Below the pieces are notes generated by a model. It searched no databases. It had not been told where the DNA came from and saw only the letters and a program-made list of their open reading frames with translations. Below, piece after piece: positions 1 through 12,785 of a stretch of DNA of 64,000 bases. Position numbers and translations under genes: made by a program. Source of the stretch: Pisaster brevispinus (lineage: Eukaryota; Echinodermata; Asteroidea; Forcipulatida; Asteriidae); assembly GCA_023634235.1 (NCBI GenBank), contig JAMKCF010000009.1, positions 930,001 through 994,000 of the forward strand, written 5' to 3'. Each line of letters starts with the position of its first letter. The first letter of the stretch is position 1.

Positions 1-1770
1 GGGATTGTGGGGGAGGACGAGTCATTGTTTGACTTGGGGTACCGAAGAGTGATGAAGAGTGGACACTAATAGCCTTACACAAAACAAACTTTCTGTACTT
101 TCAGGATTCAAGTGGTTTGGTCGAGTCATAAGATTGGAATGGTGACCGGTAGCATTGTCAGAAATGTTGGATACAAATCGATCACATATCGCTGTTAACT
201 TATAAGTGTTATTTTTTTTTTTTAAATGTATTACCATGTCATTGATGGTCTTCATGAAAGAGATATGGGGTGGTTTTTGCGGCAATGCTTGTACTTGTAT
301 ACGTACCGGACCATCAAACATTGCATGTGTGTGGTGGGGGGTAAGGGTGAAGGAAGGGGGCTCGTAACATTGGTCCAGCCAGGGAAGATAAACAATGGGC
401 GAATGTCGCTTCCTGAAGAGGACATTGTTTAAAATCACAAGTGGCACTTCACATTTTCCTTTCCGCAGAGGCCGACACTGATGAGTAGACCATGCACAGA
501 GATGGAATTTCAACAAAAAGCCCACTGTGACTTGCAGGCTCTTGAAGACATCAGTGAATAACTGATTTTCCATTTAGAAACAGGGTGGAATTCACAGTGA
601 CAATAGACACAGTTTACTTTTAAAAAGTACAAATTAGATGTTCCGGTGCGAATGTGGGATTTTCTTTTAAAGCAGTCGACGGCCCCTCACTTCCCATACA
701 CACAAAGCAAGGCGGAAGTAAGAATACATTCTTTGAAGAAGATGTCGCTTGTCCTTTGCCATAACCTTCAAGTAGCCATCTAAGACAGACAAAACTCCTC
801 TCAAGTTACAGACACACACACATCAGTTTATCAGACCACCAAGTTGTAAAGACAACTTGTGGGTTTTTTCCCCCCGTCTGGCGGGCACGAATCGGAGACG
901 GGCCCATCGTCACGCACGGGAATTTCGTATAGTGGCTATACATCCCGACCGTTAAAAAACAACGCCATTAAAAATGTGTACAGACAAGACGATGTCAAGT
1001 GCTGTGCATTTAATTGCTGTAAACACACTTGTTGAATTATGGTTAGACAGATGGGGGTGTCACTTTGTGAACTTCCAGTGTATTGATGCCGCATATTTGT
1101 AGCACTGTACTTGAACTCTTGGCTACACACACTTCATTGCGTTCGCTTCCAGCGATTCATCACTTACAATACATCAAAGGTACATCCTTCCGAACATATA
1201 GCTTCAAAAAACGTAGACATCCACAACACTTTGACAAATCAAATAACATTCACTTTATGCAAAATCTTTTTGCTATTTTTTTATAGTCACCAGAAGTTTT
1301 TTAAAAAAAACATTAAAAAAACGATCTAGTTTATTTAAAAACATCTGGCGATAAAATGAACACAGTTACTTTTTAAGTTCTAAACTAAAAGCAGTGAATG
1401 ACCTGACGGTGTTTGCGCTGTCCGTGTGACAACATTCGCGTTCATTCCAGTGTATGCTTAATACAATGTAATATCCTGAGATTTTGGCTCGCGTGTTTGC
1501 CAACATTTCTAATTCAACCCCAATGTGTTTGCACTTTGTCCTGTACAGACTTCCTTAGTCTCGATTCCCGGAATTGGGAAATTAAACAATTCAAAAAGCA
1601 ACAGTGTTGAAAATAATTCAAATGATTAAAAAATATCACAGTGGAAGATTTTGCTCCACGTGAAGTAACTGTACCTATATTTTCGTGATTAATATATTCG
1701 TTGTTAGAGAAATGTTGCATTATAAAATTAACTTGGTTTTGTTGTTCTTTTGTTCTTCTTCTTGTCTTAT
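1..1770. other. Gremlin upstream region, no coding gene seen
   Basis: I see no convincing coding gene on either strand; the open frames here lack family features and have the composition of non-coding DNA. The last 40 bases are a T/C-rich tract running into AG at 1771-1772, which reads as intron sequence ending in a 3' splice site. The stretch is therefore probably the intron, and possibly part of the promoter side, of the gremlin gene. I could not place the non-coding first exon. Confidence 0.5.
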
Positions 1771-1773
1771 AGT

Positions 1774-2343
1774 ATGCCGGGCAATCAGGCCTCTTTATCG
1801 GTCAAATCGATGATCATCTTATGTACACTCCTATGCCTTTTGGCGTCCCGGTCACTCCTGGCAGCTGCAGCAACGACCGGTAGGAGACTTCCCCAAACCA
1901 ACCCCCTGACGGTCCTGTTGGAGGCAACCGATGAGGAGTCAGTAGCGTCCTCGCAGCGAGGCGCCAGTAACGAGAGGGTTAACGCCGGCCGCCTCCCTCC
2001 CGATGAGGTCCTCACGCCGGAGACCGGGGATCCTTACGAGGTGACCACCAAGGAGTACCTCAAGGGTGACTGGTGCAAGACCTTCTCCCTCAAGCAGAAA
2101 GTGGAGGCCCCCGGTTGCGTCGGGAGAACCATAACCAACCGTTTCTGCTATGGACAGTGCAACTCATTTTATATACCGTGGTCAGACTACGACGATGCTT
2201 TCAGGTCGTGCTCTTTTTGCAAACCATACAGAACGACCATTTTCACGGTGACTTTAAGGTGTCCTGGACAGACTCCCAACATCCAAAGGAAAAAGATCGA
2301 AAAGGTCAAGCAGTGCCGATGTGTGGCCGTAGACGTGTCGTAG
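1774..2343 (+). CDS. GREM: Gremlin-type BMP antagonist (DAN family)
   Basis: Secreted cystine-knot protein of the DAN family; family members bind BMP ligands outside the cell and block receptor binding. The start is the first ATG after the splice acceptor AG at 1771-1772, giving 189 residues; a second in-frame ATG at 1810 would also give a good signal peptide. A hydrophobic leader spans about residues 13-35, followed by a poorly conserved linker. The cystine knot runs from Cys101 to Cys183 with nine cysteines, the vertebrate gremlin number. Gremlin hallmarks are visible in order: EYLKGDWCKT, TITNRFCYGQCNSFYIP, SCSFCKP, and a basic segment ending VKQCRC. The whole coding region sits in one exon after a non-coding exon, as in vertebrate gremlins. 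It lies tail-to-tail with an FMN-type formin. As a probable pre-duplication gene it should be orthologous to both GREM1 and GREM2 (inference). Cerberus or DAN/NBL1 are excluded by the gremlin-specific motifs. Confidence 0.95.
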   Translation: MPGNQASLSVKSMIILCTLLCLLASRSLLAAAATTGRRLPQTNPLTVLLEATDEESVASSQRGASNERVNAGRLPPDEVLTPETGDPYEVTTKEYLKGDWCKTFSLKQKVEAPGCVGRTITNRFCYGQCNSFYIPWSDYDDAFRSCSFCKPYRTTIFTVTLRCPGQTPNIQRKKIEKVKQCRCVAVDVS

Positions 2344-3233
2344 TGAGCCACGTGAAGAAGTGGCCATATATAACTGGACAGCTGATTGGTACAGACAAAA
2401 AAGTATGGACGCACGCTACAATGACCGATTGTCGCGATTCGCGTTATGATTGGTTGGAAGTTGTATGACGTAAATTACGTGAGCTGTTCTTGATCCTATA
2501 AGTGTTCACAGGGCGGTCTGTTGATGGGTTGTGGTTTAGCGGTTGTATTTCAAAAAAAATAGAAACTCTCACAGTGTAGTTGGTTTTGTGAAGAAAAGGT
2601 ACAGCATTGGTAATCCATTCAAACAAAAACTAACCGATCTTCAGGTTAATTAACTTCATGCAAAGCTTAACAATGCAGTCACAAATTTAGATAGACAAGT
2701 GACTCTTTGTGGGTTTTTAAGAGAAATCACTGCCGGTTTTCGTGTCATGCTTATTAAAGTAACATTTATCTTATTCCGTGTATAGAAGATAAGAAAACAG
2801 ACACCATGATACAAAATTAAAGGTTACCTAGCTATCTTCACCAGGAAGTCATATTACCACATTGTAATGTAATCTACATTTCGAATAGTTATTACCAATA
2901 TTTTCTTTTTAATTCAAGAAGGTGAGGTACAATCCACATTTGTAATGTTGTACCTTGTCTTCACTCTAAAAAAACAAACTGCCGGGTCAGAATTGGTCCA
3001 GATTCCGGGTCCCGGGGCCTGACCCTTTTCCGGGTCAGGTTGACCCGAAAGTGTCATTTTGACACAGATTCCGGGTCAAACTGACCCAGAAATTAGTCAG
3101 GCCCCAAGGAAGCCGGAATCCGGGTCAATTCCGACCCGGGAGTTGTAAGGTAGGATGTAAATCTTAAATAAACTTTAGCGCAGTGTAGTCAGATACCACT
3201 TTGTAAATTGCACCCAGACAGTGCCCTAATAAA
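2344..3233 (+). other. Gremlin 3' untranslated region (probable)
   Basis: Follows the gremlin TAG stop. AATAAA hexamers occur at 3167-3172 and 3228-3233 and are the first plausible polyadenylation signals. Vertebrate gremlin 3' UTRs are several kilobases long, so the true end may lie further downstream. The segment includes the GGGTCA-rich repeat at 2962-3141. Confidence 0.45.
2962..3141. repeat. GGGTCA/TGACCC inverted-motif repeat
   Basis: Starts CACTCTAAAAAAAC and then carries several copies of GGGTCA, each facing a nearby TGACCC, in a background of ATTCCGGGTC units. The CACTCTAAAAA head followed by short self-complementary motifs resembles a class of non-autonomous elements found in many marine animals. 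The copy is degenerate and probably lies in the gremlin 3' UTR. Confidence 0.5.
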
Positions 3234-6128
3234 TAACGGTGTTAATTCCCATTAGGGGTTTGTTAAACAAAAAAGTTCAAACGTAAACGACCATGGAGTT
3301 CGATACTACAAGGTGTAGACCACAAATACAACCACGTCCCGTCCACAGTGGTATAATGTTCACTGCGCTTGTTGAGTGAAACCTTTTTGAAAGAAGCTGT
3401 AAACATTTGTATTTATTTTCTTTTTTCATTTCTTTATTTTTTTTTCCAATTTTTATTTCTCGTTTGCATATCGTTAATATAATTATTGATATACCTAAAT
3501 ATATTTATATTTCCATGTTATATGTATAAAACGATACTGCATTGTTACGTTTGCGGTTAATACAATGTGTGTGTGTACAATTTTAAAGATGTTAAATACC
3601 AGTATCAGGGAAGGATCCATGTAGATATAATACTTGAAAGTAAGGGAGGGGTTGACCCCGCCCCCACGCAAATACTATCGTCCAAAACCCAGAAATCCAA
3701 TGTATGCTAAAAATCTGTCACGGTGTTGATATATGAAATCAAGGGGGAGGGGCAAAACAAGATATGGGCGGGTAGATAAGGAGAGAGCAATTTGAATCCT
3801 ATTCCCTTTTCATGTATCCACCTTATCAAGTTGCCAAGTTTTGATACCGTCTAGGAGGGAGGGAGGAGGGAGGGGGGGTCGCACTTTTAGTTTTGTTCCC
3901 GACTTTCCATGTACTATGAATCAAAGTGCCACATTAAGTGTAACGTCACACGAGGCAATTTACAGCCAACCAGTTCCAGGCAATCTCTAATAAGAAAATG
4001 TATTCACAGTTTAGTTTTCTCATTGGTTTCTTGGGGATAGTGAGCTGCAGCTAAAAGAACGTCTCTTGTGCAGCCAAAGTCTTCCTTTTGCATACAGTGC
4101 AAGTGGTTGCCTCCAAGTTGCCTTGAAAAACTACCCTTTGTGACATGACCTTATAAGCTCAACAATAGTGTGTGTTGTTCACCAACAACAGAACACCAGG
4201 AAACAGTGACAACATGACTTTAGACTTCATATAGCATGATTTCAGGACCAGCTTCATTATAAAGTTACGTCAGCCCAGGTACAACCCATCCCCCCCTCCC
4301 GATTCACCCGGCTCTAAAGAATGGACAATCTATTCTAATCATGTTCCACAATATGACATTCCCTTCGACTCTGTGTTACACAGAACACTCCAGAAATACC
4401 GTGCCTTCCACGTCAACAAATAGTTAGCAGAATTAGATTTGTTCCGTTTATAATAATTATCATCGAGTTGTTATTATTAAGTATTTTTATTCAAATATCA
4501 GAAAGACTTTCTGAAGAACTATTGTTTTATACTGCCTATTAAACCGCGTGTATTCCGTATAAAGTCCATGTGAAAATCCCCTAGTACCTCAATAAACGTG
4601 TATTATAAAAATAACTGCTCTAATTATTTTAAGATATATTTTATTTGTAAATATGTTATATATTGCTACTTAAATTGAAACAGAACTATTTTGTTAAAAT
4701 TTATTATGCATTACCTATTCCAAATAATTATAGATATGCACCTAACATCGGGGAAAAACACATATTATGTATACGAGAGTTTCCATACAAATTGTTAAAG
4801 GTATTATGTATCACCGTGGAACGAAGACGTGGGTTGACGCTGAGGAGAACCGTCGGTTGTAATAACTCGACGTTTCAATCAGTGAATCTTCATCTACCCC
4901 CGCGTCACAGCAAGCATCATAATTCGGCTACAGATTGTCATTTTCACCAGGCAAATTTTTCCCTCATCTAATGATACCCACTTCGTTTTAGAAGTCGTGA
5001 TATGACGTCACGTCCGGGGTCAATTAACACAATTCTATAGATGGTCATTTATTTTTTATAGTTTCTTTTAATGACAGCAAAATAAAAAAATAAAGAATAT
5101 ATTATCCCAAAAAGTTTCAGTACTCTCAGTACTTAAAACTATGAGTTTAAATGTAAGTGAATGTATTGGTATTGGTGGAAAATTTGAAGTGTTTCGTAGT
5201 GGGTAATTTCCATAAGCATTTTGCAATGGGCGGGGCTTAGTGGCATGTTTGGGGATGCGTGTAGTACATGTAATGCCTATATGATTTTTACAATTTCTGA
5301 GTATCACTTACGGTGGCAACCTTGATCTTTAACAGCTGTACCCATGTAGTGTTGCTTTGTATAAACAAATACTTGTATTCTATGAAAAAATATATATTCA
5401 CCTTTTGTCCGTCGTCACTTTGTATTTCAAGGTTTCTCTACTAAGCCGTGGGAAATTTGCGGAATATTTTAAAAGTGTTAACTTATTATAATTGAATTCA
5501 TCATTGAAATAAATACTCATAAAAGTGGTAATGAGACGTCAACGTCATTAGCATCTCATGATTAATTCATCCATAGCTTTGCCCTGTATATGGTGGTATC
5601 AATTGTGAAGATTAAATTAATATGTTTTGTGTTAAATCGTGTTTTGTTTTTTTACCTTGTCTTTATTTCTTGTTTGCAATGTATTGCTTGTCAACACGTA
5701 GAGAAAGATTAGGGGGAGAATAGGGGAGAAGTTACGAAAGACTGCCCCGTCGCGACGGGTCGGTCCTTGGGGGAAGCGGAGTCTGGTTTTATTATATTTT
5801 TGTAATACATAAACAAAACTTTATTTATAATTTGCTCATCTCTCATTTTATTTTATTTATTTTTTTTTTTGGGGGGGGGGGGGAGGAGCTGAGTGTGAAG
5901 ATAAGAAGAGTATTGGGTTTTGATAGGGTTAGGGGTTGGAAATGTCTTGAAATATGAACATTTGGGGAAACAAATAGGCAAAGAAAAGTCTCTGACAGTG
6001 ACGAGCAGCAAAAGGGGAAGACGTTTAACAAAGTCCATCAACCGCTGGTGAAGAGGTAACGCCTCTCCAGTCCACTACCACCATAATTACCATCCCCAAT
6101 TTGACGAAGAAAAGGTGTTGAGGATAAT

Positions 6129-6399
6129 GAGGGGGGGAGCGAGGGTGATGAGGGGAGAGCGAGGGTGATGAGGGGAGAGCGAGGGTTGTGGGGGGAGCGA
6201 GGGTGATGAGGGGAGAGCGAGGGTGATGAGGGGAGAGCGAGGGTTGTGGGGGGAGCGAGGGTGATGAGGGGAGAGCGAGGGTGATGAGGGGAGAGCGAGG
6301 GTTGTGGGGGGAGCGAGGGTGATGAGGGGAGAGCAAGGGTGATGAGGGGAGAGCGAGGGTTGTGGGGGGAGCGAGGGTGATGAGGGGAGAGCAAGGGTG
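6129..6399. repeat. Higher-order minisatellite, 58-bp period (20+20+18)
   Basis: Two 20-bp units GAGGGTGATGAGGGGAGAGC followed by one 18-bp variant GAGGGTTGTGGGGGGAGC make a 58-bp block. The 18-bp variant starts at 6181, 6239, 6297 and 6355, exactly 58 bp apart. One unit type near the right end has GCAAGGG in place of GCGAGGG. The array is strongly purine-biased. Confidence 0.95.
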
Positions 6400-6419
6400 T
6401 GAAAATCTCACAAGCCTGG

Positions 6420-6828
6420 GTCTCATGACACATGCTGAAGGAGAACTCGGGGTGTTTACGTCATGGGGCCTACTGACCCCCTCCCTCTCATTATACATTT
6501 TGATGGAGAGCTCAGGGTTACGTCATGGGGTCAACTGACCCCACCCATCACACTCATGACACTTTCTGAAGGAGAACTCGGGGTTACGTTATGGGGGTCA
6601 ACTGACCCCACCCCATCCCACTCATGATACTTTCTGAAGGAGAACTCGGGGTTACGTTATGGGGGTCAACTGACCCCACCCCATCCCACTCATGATACTT
6701 TCTGAAGGAGAACTCGGGGTTACGTCATGGGGGTCAACTGACCCCACCCCATCCCTCTCTTGACACATTCTGAAGGAGAACTCCATGTGATATGTCATGG
6801 GCCTATACTGACCCCCTCCCTCTCACGG
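6420..6828. repeat. 68-bp minisatellite with an internal palindrome
   Basis: About six copies, directly abutting the 58-bp array. Unit starts at 6552, 6620 and 6688 are exactly 68 bp apart; outer copies are diverged. Each unit contains CTGAAGGAGAACTCGG and a near-palindrome TGGGGTCAACTGACCCCA. Confidence 0.93.
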
Positions 6829-9800
6829 TTTTTACGAAAAATAGATCTAGTCTTCCTAAAGAGCAGAGAGAAAAAATCTAACAATTGTCCTCTGGTTCAG
6901 AAATGTAGAGGGAGGAGGAGCCCTGACAGTCGTACGCCTTAAATGGCCCTCCCCCGCCTCGTCTCCTCATTTATCTGTCAAGCTGGGTTTCCCATTAAAT
7001 ACAATCGCACAATGGCGGGCGATGACTTCAAGATTGAGGACATCTGATTCACCTTCTACCGTCACTTTCAGATATTGGTAGATACTTTCCCCTTTCAGAA
7101 AAAAGAGCTATTGGCATTATAGTGGAAGTTTTACTAATAGAACCCTGCGTGTATTCATTACTGATGCGTGCTCGGTACTCAACTATACTCAGCCATCAGT
7201 ACACCGGACTTAATGGCCAGGTGCTGGGTGTCGTGTTAGCGTGTAATGTAGCAACCACACGAGAAACAATCTGGCGTCAGGGGTTCATTCAGATCACTGC
7301 AAGCGTGAGGAGATAAAACACTTCCGATTGCGGCTGATCTAGAAAAAAAGTTGGTAGCGTGTGATAAACTGTTATGATGCGGCTGGACCACCGATGACAA
7401 CCGGGAAAGAGTTGAAGGGAGAGAAAAACTAAAACTTCAAACAAGCAAAAACGGAGTAGGTTTTATGGGGATCAACCGTGTGAGCAAAACATCTTTGGGG
7501 AGAAAAGTTGGGTCTGAGAAGAACCGGGGTTGGGTTGAGATATTAAAGTAGAGTCTCGACGTTTCGAGCAGTGTGTTCAATTTGTCTTCAGGTGGGCAGT
7601 ATTGAAAACTTACTCTTCCAAGAGGTTACTGACATTAAGAAGATCGTCGCGTTTTCGGATGGCTGTGTGTTGATTGTGAACGACAGTTGGTCTAGGGGAA
7701 TAGAAAATGGGGGGTGGTGGAGTCGGTTCGGGGACGGGTGGAAGAGAGAGTGAAGATAAAAGAAGCGGGGCAAGGGGAGTCCGATAAAAGGAGACCATGG
7801 GATGGTGTTAACTGCTAACAAACCCGAGGCTGGGAGGGAAGATTATCTTGCCTCGTATTGGTCTTGGTCTCGGTCATGGTGTTTGTTTGTTGGTTTGCTG
7901 GGGTGTTGGGGTGGTTGTTTGTTTGTTTGTTCTTATAGACAAATACGAACAGAGAAGCAGTTGCAAAGTGGAGTGTCTCGGCAACTTTAAGGGTAGTTTC
8001 AAAATCAACGTCTTGTGGCCCATTGGAAGAGAAGTTTCCTGGTTGGTGGTAGCTGTCTATGAGAGAGACAGATGAAAGTAGGAAATGTGTAATACAATGA
8101 GAGTGGGCGGATAGGCTAAAAGGCCGAAGAAAGCACTGACACACATACAGGTGTGCAGCGTGGAGAAATATGTTGCCGCTTTTTCATTAGAGATTGACCT
8201 TTAAATGTATCGGTGACATCATGGGCTTGACTGAAGCCAACGCATACTTGGTGCCGAAACTATCAACTTCATAAAAAGCTACACTCGTCCTGGGTAGAGA
8301 TTGTTTGGTACCGTTACCGATATTCTGGGAATAAAAGTGGATTGTATAGAACATCACCCCCCCCCCCCCACATGACACTGAAAAGGGGGCGTAGTTGGAA
8401 GAGACAATCAGGCAGGATGTTCATAAAAGGTTCGGTTTTTTTAGACATCAATGAGGAGTATGAAAATTGGAGAGACGAGATGGAAGTCATTGGGTGGGCA
8501 AGATATCCAAGACTGTCTGAACAAGAGATTTGCTTCATTTCCAGCTTGGGTGTGTTTAATGCCAAATGCGGATAAATCTGTTAACTGTACATGGCTAAAT
8601 ATTTTCAAGACGACATAATTAAATCAACCGAATGTCGGTCAAACACTGTGCCGACACTGTTTCTACACGATAGTTCACCCACACATTATGAATGCCACGA
8701 CTTATACGAGTCTACAGCGTTCACTAACAATTTCATAATCAACCCGATATCCGTCTCCTCCGCGCATTGCTGTGCCGAGGTCACTTCGCAACCTGGTGCC
8801 GAATGTCATAATTACACCTTTATGGGCTGTCTGTACATCATTAGCAAAGAATGACGAACAGTAAACTGGCGACCCCTTGCTCTACATCTATATGAGAAGT
8901 AAAGTTTGCAGAGACAGTTTATTCCATCCAGTAAATACAACAAGAGACACGAGTGAGTTGTGTGCATATGGGTGGATACACCGACACAACATAAACTGCA
9001 ACAATGAGCAATAAACTAGCCACTATTTCTTTTCATCACCTGGTACTTGACAAACAAACGGTGTCGTCTCCTTTCGTCTTTTTTTTTTACAAGTCCGTTT
9101 TTATAAGGGGCTAGATTATCAACGCGGCGGCGCCCATCGCGTTTCTTTCTTTCTTTCCTTCTCTCTAAAGAGACCCTGACGGGAAGTTAACACATCATTG
9201 CATCACCGACTCGGTCCCCGTCACCTCGGGATCCAGCGAGGATTCCTGGCTCCTTAGCCATCATTCCGCCCCGGCAAGCAATCGACCCCTGTCCGCTCAA
9301 AGTCAAGACACACCGTGCTTAACCTTGGCTCAGCCAAATACAATATAAATCACCGGGTACCCATGATCAAATTCTGGAGAAGAAAAGACTACAGCAGAGA
9401 CAGAAAAAAAGCGCGAGCGTGCTGATTTCTACACCTATTATGTCAAGCTGGTTAAGCCAAATATTGACGAGTCGAACCGCTGTCCGATGCGTTTTATGGC
9501 ACTTGGGAAGCGGCTACTGTGATATAAACAGACGCGTGTCGCCAGTCGTGGTAACCATGCATGAACGCTACATGGAGACCAGCACTCGGTGTCTTTAGAA
9601 TAGAAACACACAGCCTCAAAATCTCAAATGCGATAAAAAAAATGTTGTTTTTGCTACACCTATATGAAATCTGAAATTCACTCTCTTGAGCTCGTTTGAT
9701 GAGTTACTTTAATCTATTATTAAGAGTGATGAGAGACACGCAGATCGACCACACCACCCAATTACCGAACAGGTAGGTAGTGTGGAACTGCTCCCGGAAG

Positions 9801-12740
9801 CATAGATACAAGGGCGTGGCCGGAACATTCTTTCTTAGACTCAATATCTCCCCAAGTGCCGTCGACTACTTTTAATCTCTCCAAGCCCAGAAAAAAACTT
9901 TCAAAATCGTAACCAATTTCGGTAACTACAGCTGCACTTGTATCATCTAATATCTAACATGGTGATTTGTCATGAAGTTGTAATTGGGTTACTGAAATCT
10001 TGTGAAAATCTAATATTTTCTGTGAGACAACCAACGGGCTCATAAAATATCAGAGAAGACTGATTTAAAAAACGTCACTCACACTGACATCATTTTTTCC
10101 CAGAAGTATAAGTCAGTGAAGTGTAATGTATACTCAAGAGTCATAGTCATCTCGCCACAATTGAAGGAGTTTGGAAATAACTGCGGTTTTGGCTCCAGCT
10201 TCAATTGGAGACGTTCATTATTGTTTACACACACAACAACAAAACATGTCCACGAAGTTCAAAGAATTGTAGTCAGCACTGGCTATGGATATAAACAGCG
10301 TTGAGGAATGGTTGATCAATATTTATAGAGATATTAAAGGTGCTATGCCGTCGTGTTGTTGTTGTTGTTGTTGTTACTTTCCGCTGTATGGAATTCTTAC
10401 ATTTGACCCAATTTTTTTCAATTAAGCAAAAGCTGGGAAGGGCACTGGCGCACATCCATTTATTGGTTAAGCGTGAGTGATCGCTTGCATGGGTTAATAT
10501 TTGTGTCTATTTTTAGAGCATGCCCAAGAGGGATTCATTCATTAACTTTTTCAATTATTTTCCATATAGCATTGAGATGTAACCTTTAAATTGTGAAAAT
10601 CGTTGAGTTGATATAAATGGCCTTTTAAATCGTTCGTGGTAGGAAGCGGTGGTTCACGTGCGCCGATGAATTGCAGAATTCCCGTCAAGCACCGTCACAA
10701 TGTTCCACTACATTGTGTCTGAAATGTCCTCAATAGTGTGACAGAGAAGTGTATTCCATCACAAATAGACTGACATTGTAATCTGATTGATGACGGTCTT
10801 AAGACCGAGCTTGCGAGGTTTATTTTAGTGGCTGTCCACCGGCGGTAAAGTATACGTGTCTTTATCTACCTGCGTCTCTTTGCTGCTCCGGTGAAGTGAA
10901 ATATTCACACCAGTTGATTAACGAGCAAAAGGCTCTATTCAGTTCAAATCAGATTTGTTTAAGAGACGCCATAATTAAAAGAAAACAGACACGACCAGAG
11001 ACCCCGATCAGCGGCGAGTTTCACGGCGCGGGGTCTCTTTGCCGAGAGGAGACGGTCGGTCGTGACACGAGGCTTGTCGCTCGCAGATCAAGAAACGTTA
11101 GACACTTTAATTTAGCTCGCGAGAAATTGTTTTGATTATTATAAATTTCAGGTGACATTGAAAATAAACAAGGCGGGTTCCTCGAAAAGGGGCACTGATT
11201 CAATTGCATTGTTAAATTGTCTTAATCCTTGAATTTAATAACTGACCCGCAGGGGGGTGGATGGCAAGAAGTTGTCCATGTGAAGCTCGCTTGAGCGATT
11301 ATTTGAGTCAATTTGGAGGGTGGTTGGCGAGCGTCCTTCCCCCGTCTTGACGCCAGTGTCCGGTCTGCTTGACTCAACGGGGTTAACTCAGCTGTGCTCC
11401 CCGCGCTCCCCCACGAAAAGACTTGCAGGTTCGGCGAAGACATTTACAAGTCGTTACTAATGTTTTCTAACTACGAGACGCGAAGAGAACAGCCGGAGGG
11501 ACTTGGGAATGATATAAAGACTGTTGCTTGTTCATCAGCCCGTCACGTATACATCTTCTCTGTGTCGCAAATGAAATTTACCGCATGAAGGAGTCTTCCG
11601 GGGTTTTAAGTTTCTAAATCGAATTTCGATTCATGTTATTTTGAAATTCTCATCGGAATCGTGTTACTCGTAGTTCTTTTCCATGTTGAGGAAAGAGCAC
11701 TGGTATCGGGGGGGGGGACGATGGGCGGCGGTGGTGGTGGGTAGGTAGATGGGTGAGTGAAATTGTCGCAAAACTGGACGTGTACAAAGGGAAGGCTTGA
11801 AACTTACACATTTTTGTAAAAAAAAAATAAAAATTACTGCAATCTTCAGAGTCCCCATACTCGAAGGCCGATAAATGCTTCACACGAATACAAACCAAAA
11901 TATGACGTCATCACATCGCAGAGTCGAGCAATAACTTATCACGTGTTCAACTTTTACCGAACATTTCGCGCGAAGCTCAATTATGTGACGTCTCGACTGA
12001 CCTCGCACGCTGATGTGAAGTAAAGGCCTATGCAAACTTTCGTCAATCCGGTGAATATTCTCCGAATAAAAAAAATAAAAAGAAGTGTTGACTGTCGTTG
12101 ACACGCAACATTTGTATGTTTGTGTTTTCTTTACTATAATGCGGTAAATATCAGGTTGGTTTTGCAGCATGGCCGACCTAACGAGATCACGCAACTACTG
12201 GGTGAGTAGCTTCCCTTCTTAATGGACTATTGCACTTGCTTGCTCAATGTACCAGTCAGCCAGTAAGGGGAAAAAACATAAACTTCCCTGTAATTGCAGT
12301 AACAATCTAATGGAGTGGACTCAAAGGGCAATCTATACACTCACGGTATGATGGGATGCACCCGTTTTCTAGAAAATACACGATCGGGTGCTTTAATCGA
12401 AATTAGTACATCTTGTTGAGGATTGGTATAAGAGCTGACTCGTCCCGGACCACCACGTCCATGCCACCCCTACCACCAACACCAACAACTATCATCACTA
12501 CGTTTACCATTATACCAGTCCATCCTGGACGCGGGTTTGACTTATTGTACAAGAAAGGATGCCAGAAAGGATCGCCCGAACAGTACCTTGTTACTACTAG
12601 GTTGTAAACAAATGGATCTGATACTGGGTGGGCGAAGGGGAGTGCAAAGAAAGTACAAATGCCCAAGCGACTTCACCAAACAGTGCCCTATTAAACGTAG
12701 CCTATTCGAAGATGGTCGCCACGGGCAAATTGGGTTCTTA

Positions 12741-12785
12741 GGCCGCGTCCGAATTAAGCAACTTCGGCTACGGCTATGGGCGTTG
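12741..12785. mobile_element. Left-end fragment of the 54676-type MITE
   Basis: GGCCGCGTCCGAATT directly after TTA, then CTTCGGCTACGGCTATGG. No matching right end found. Confidence 0.5.

Noticed and set aside
22..573. Minus-strand 183-residue open frame at the window edge
   Set aside because: No domain or signal recognised and composition like surrounding non-coding DNA; it could only be judged with neighbouring sequence.
1750..1773. Upstream extension of the gremlin frame from a TTG codon
   Set aside because: These bases form the pyrimidine tract and AG of a splice acceptor; the real start is the ATG at 1774 or 1810.
6025..6498. Minus-strand Ser/Pro/His-rich open frames of 131-157 residues
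   Set aside because: They are translations of the 58-bp minisatellite; two frames give the same type of peptide, with no start context or conservation signal.
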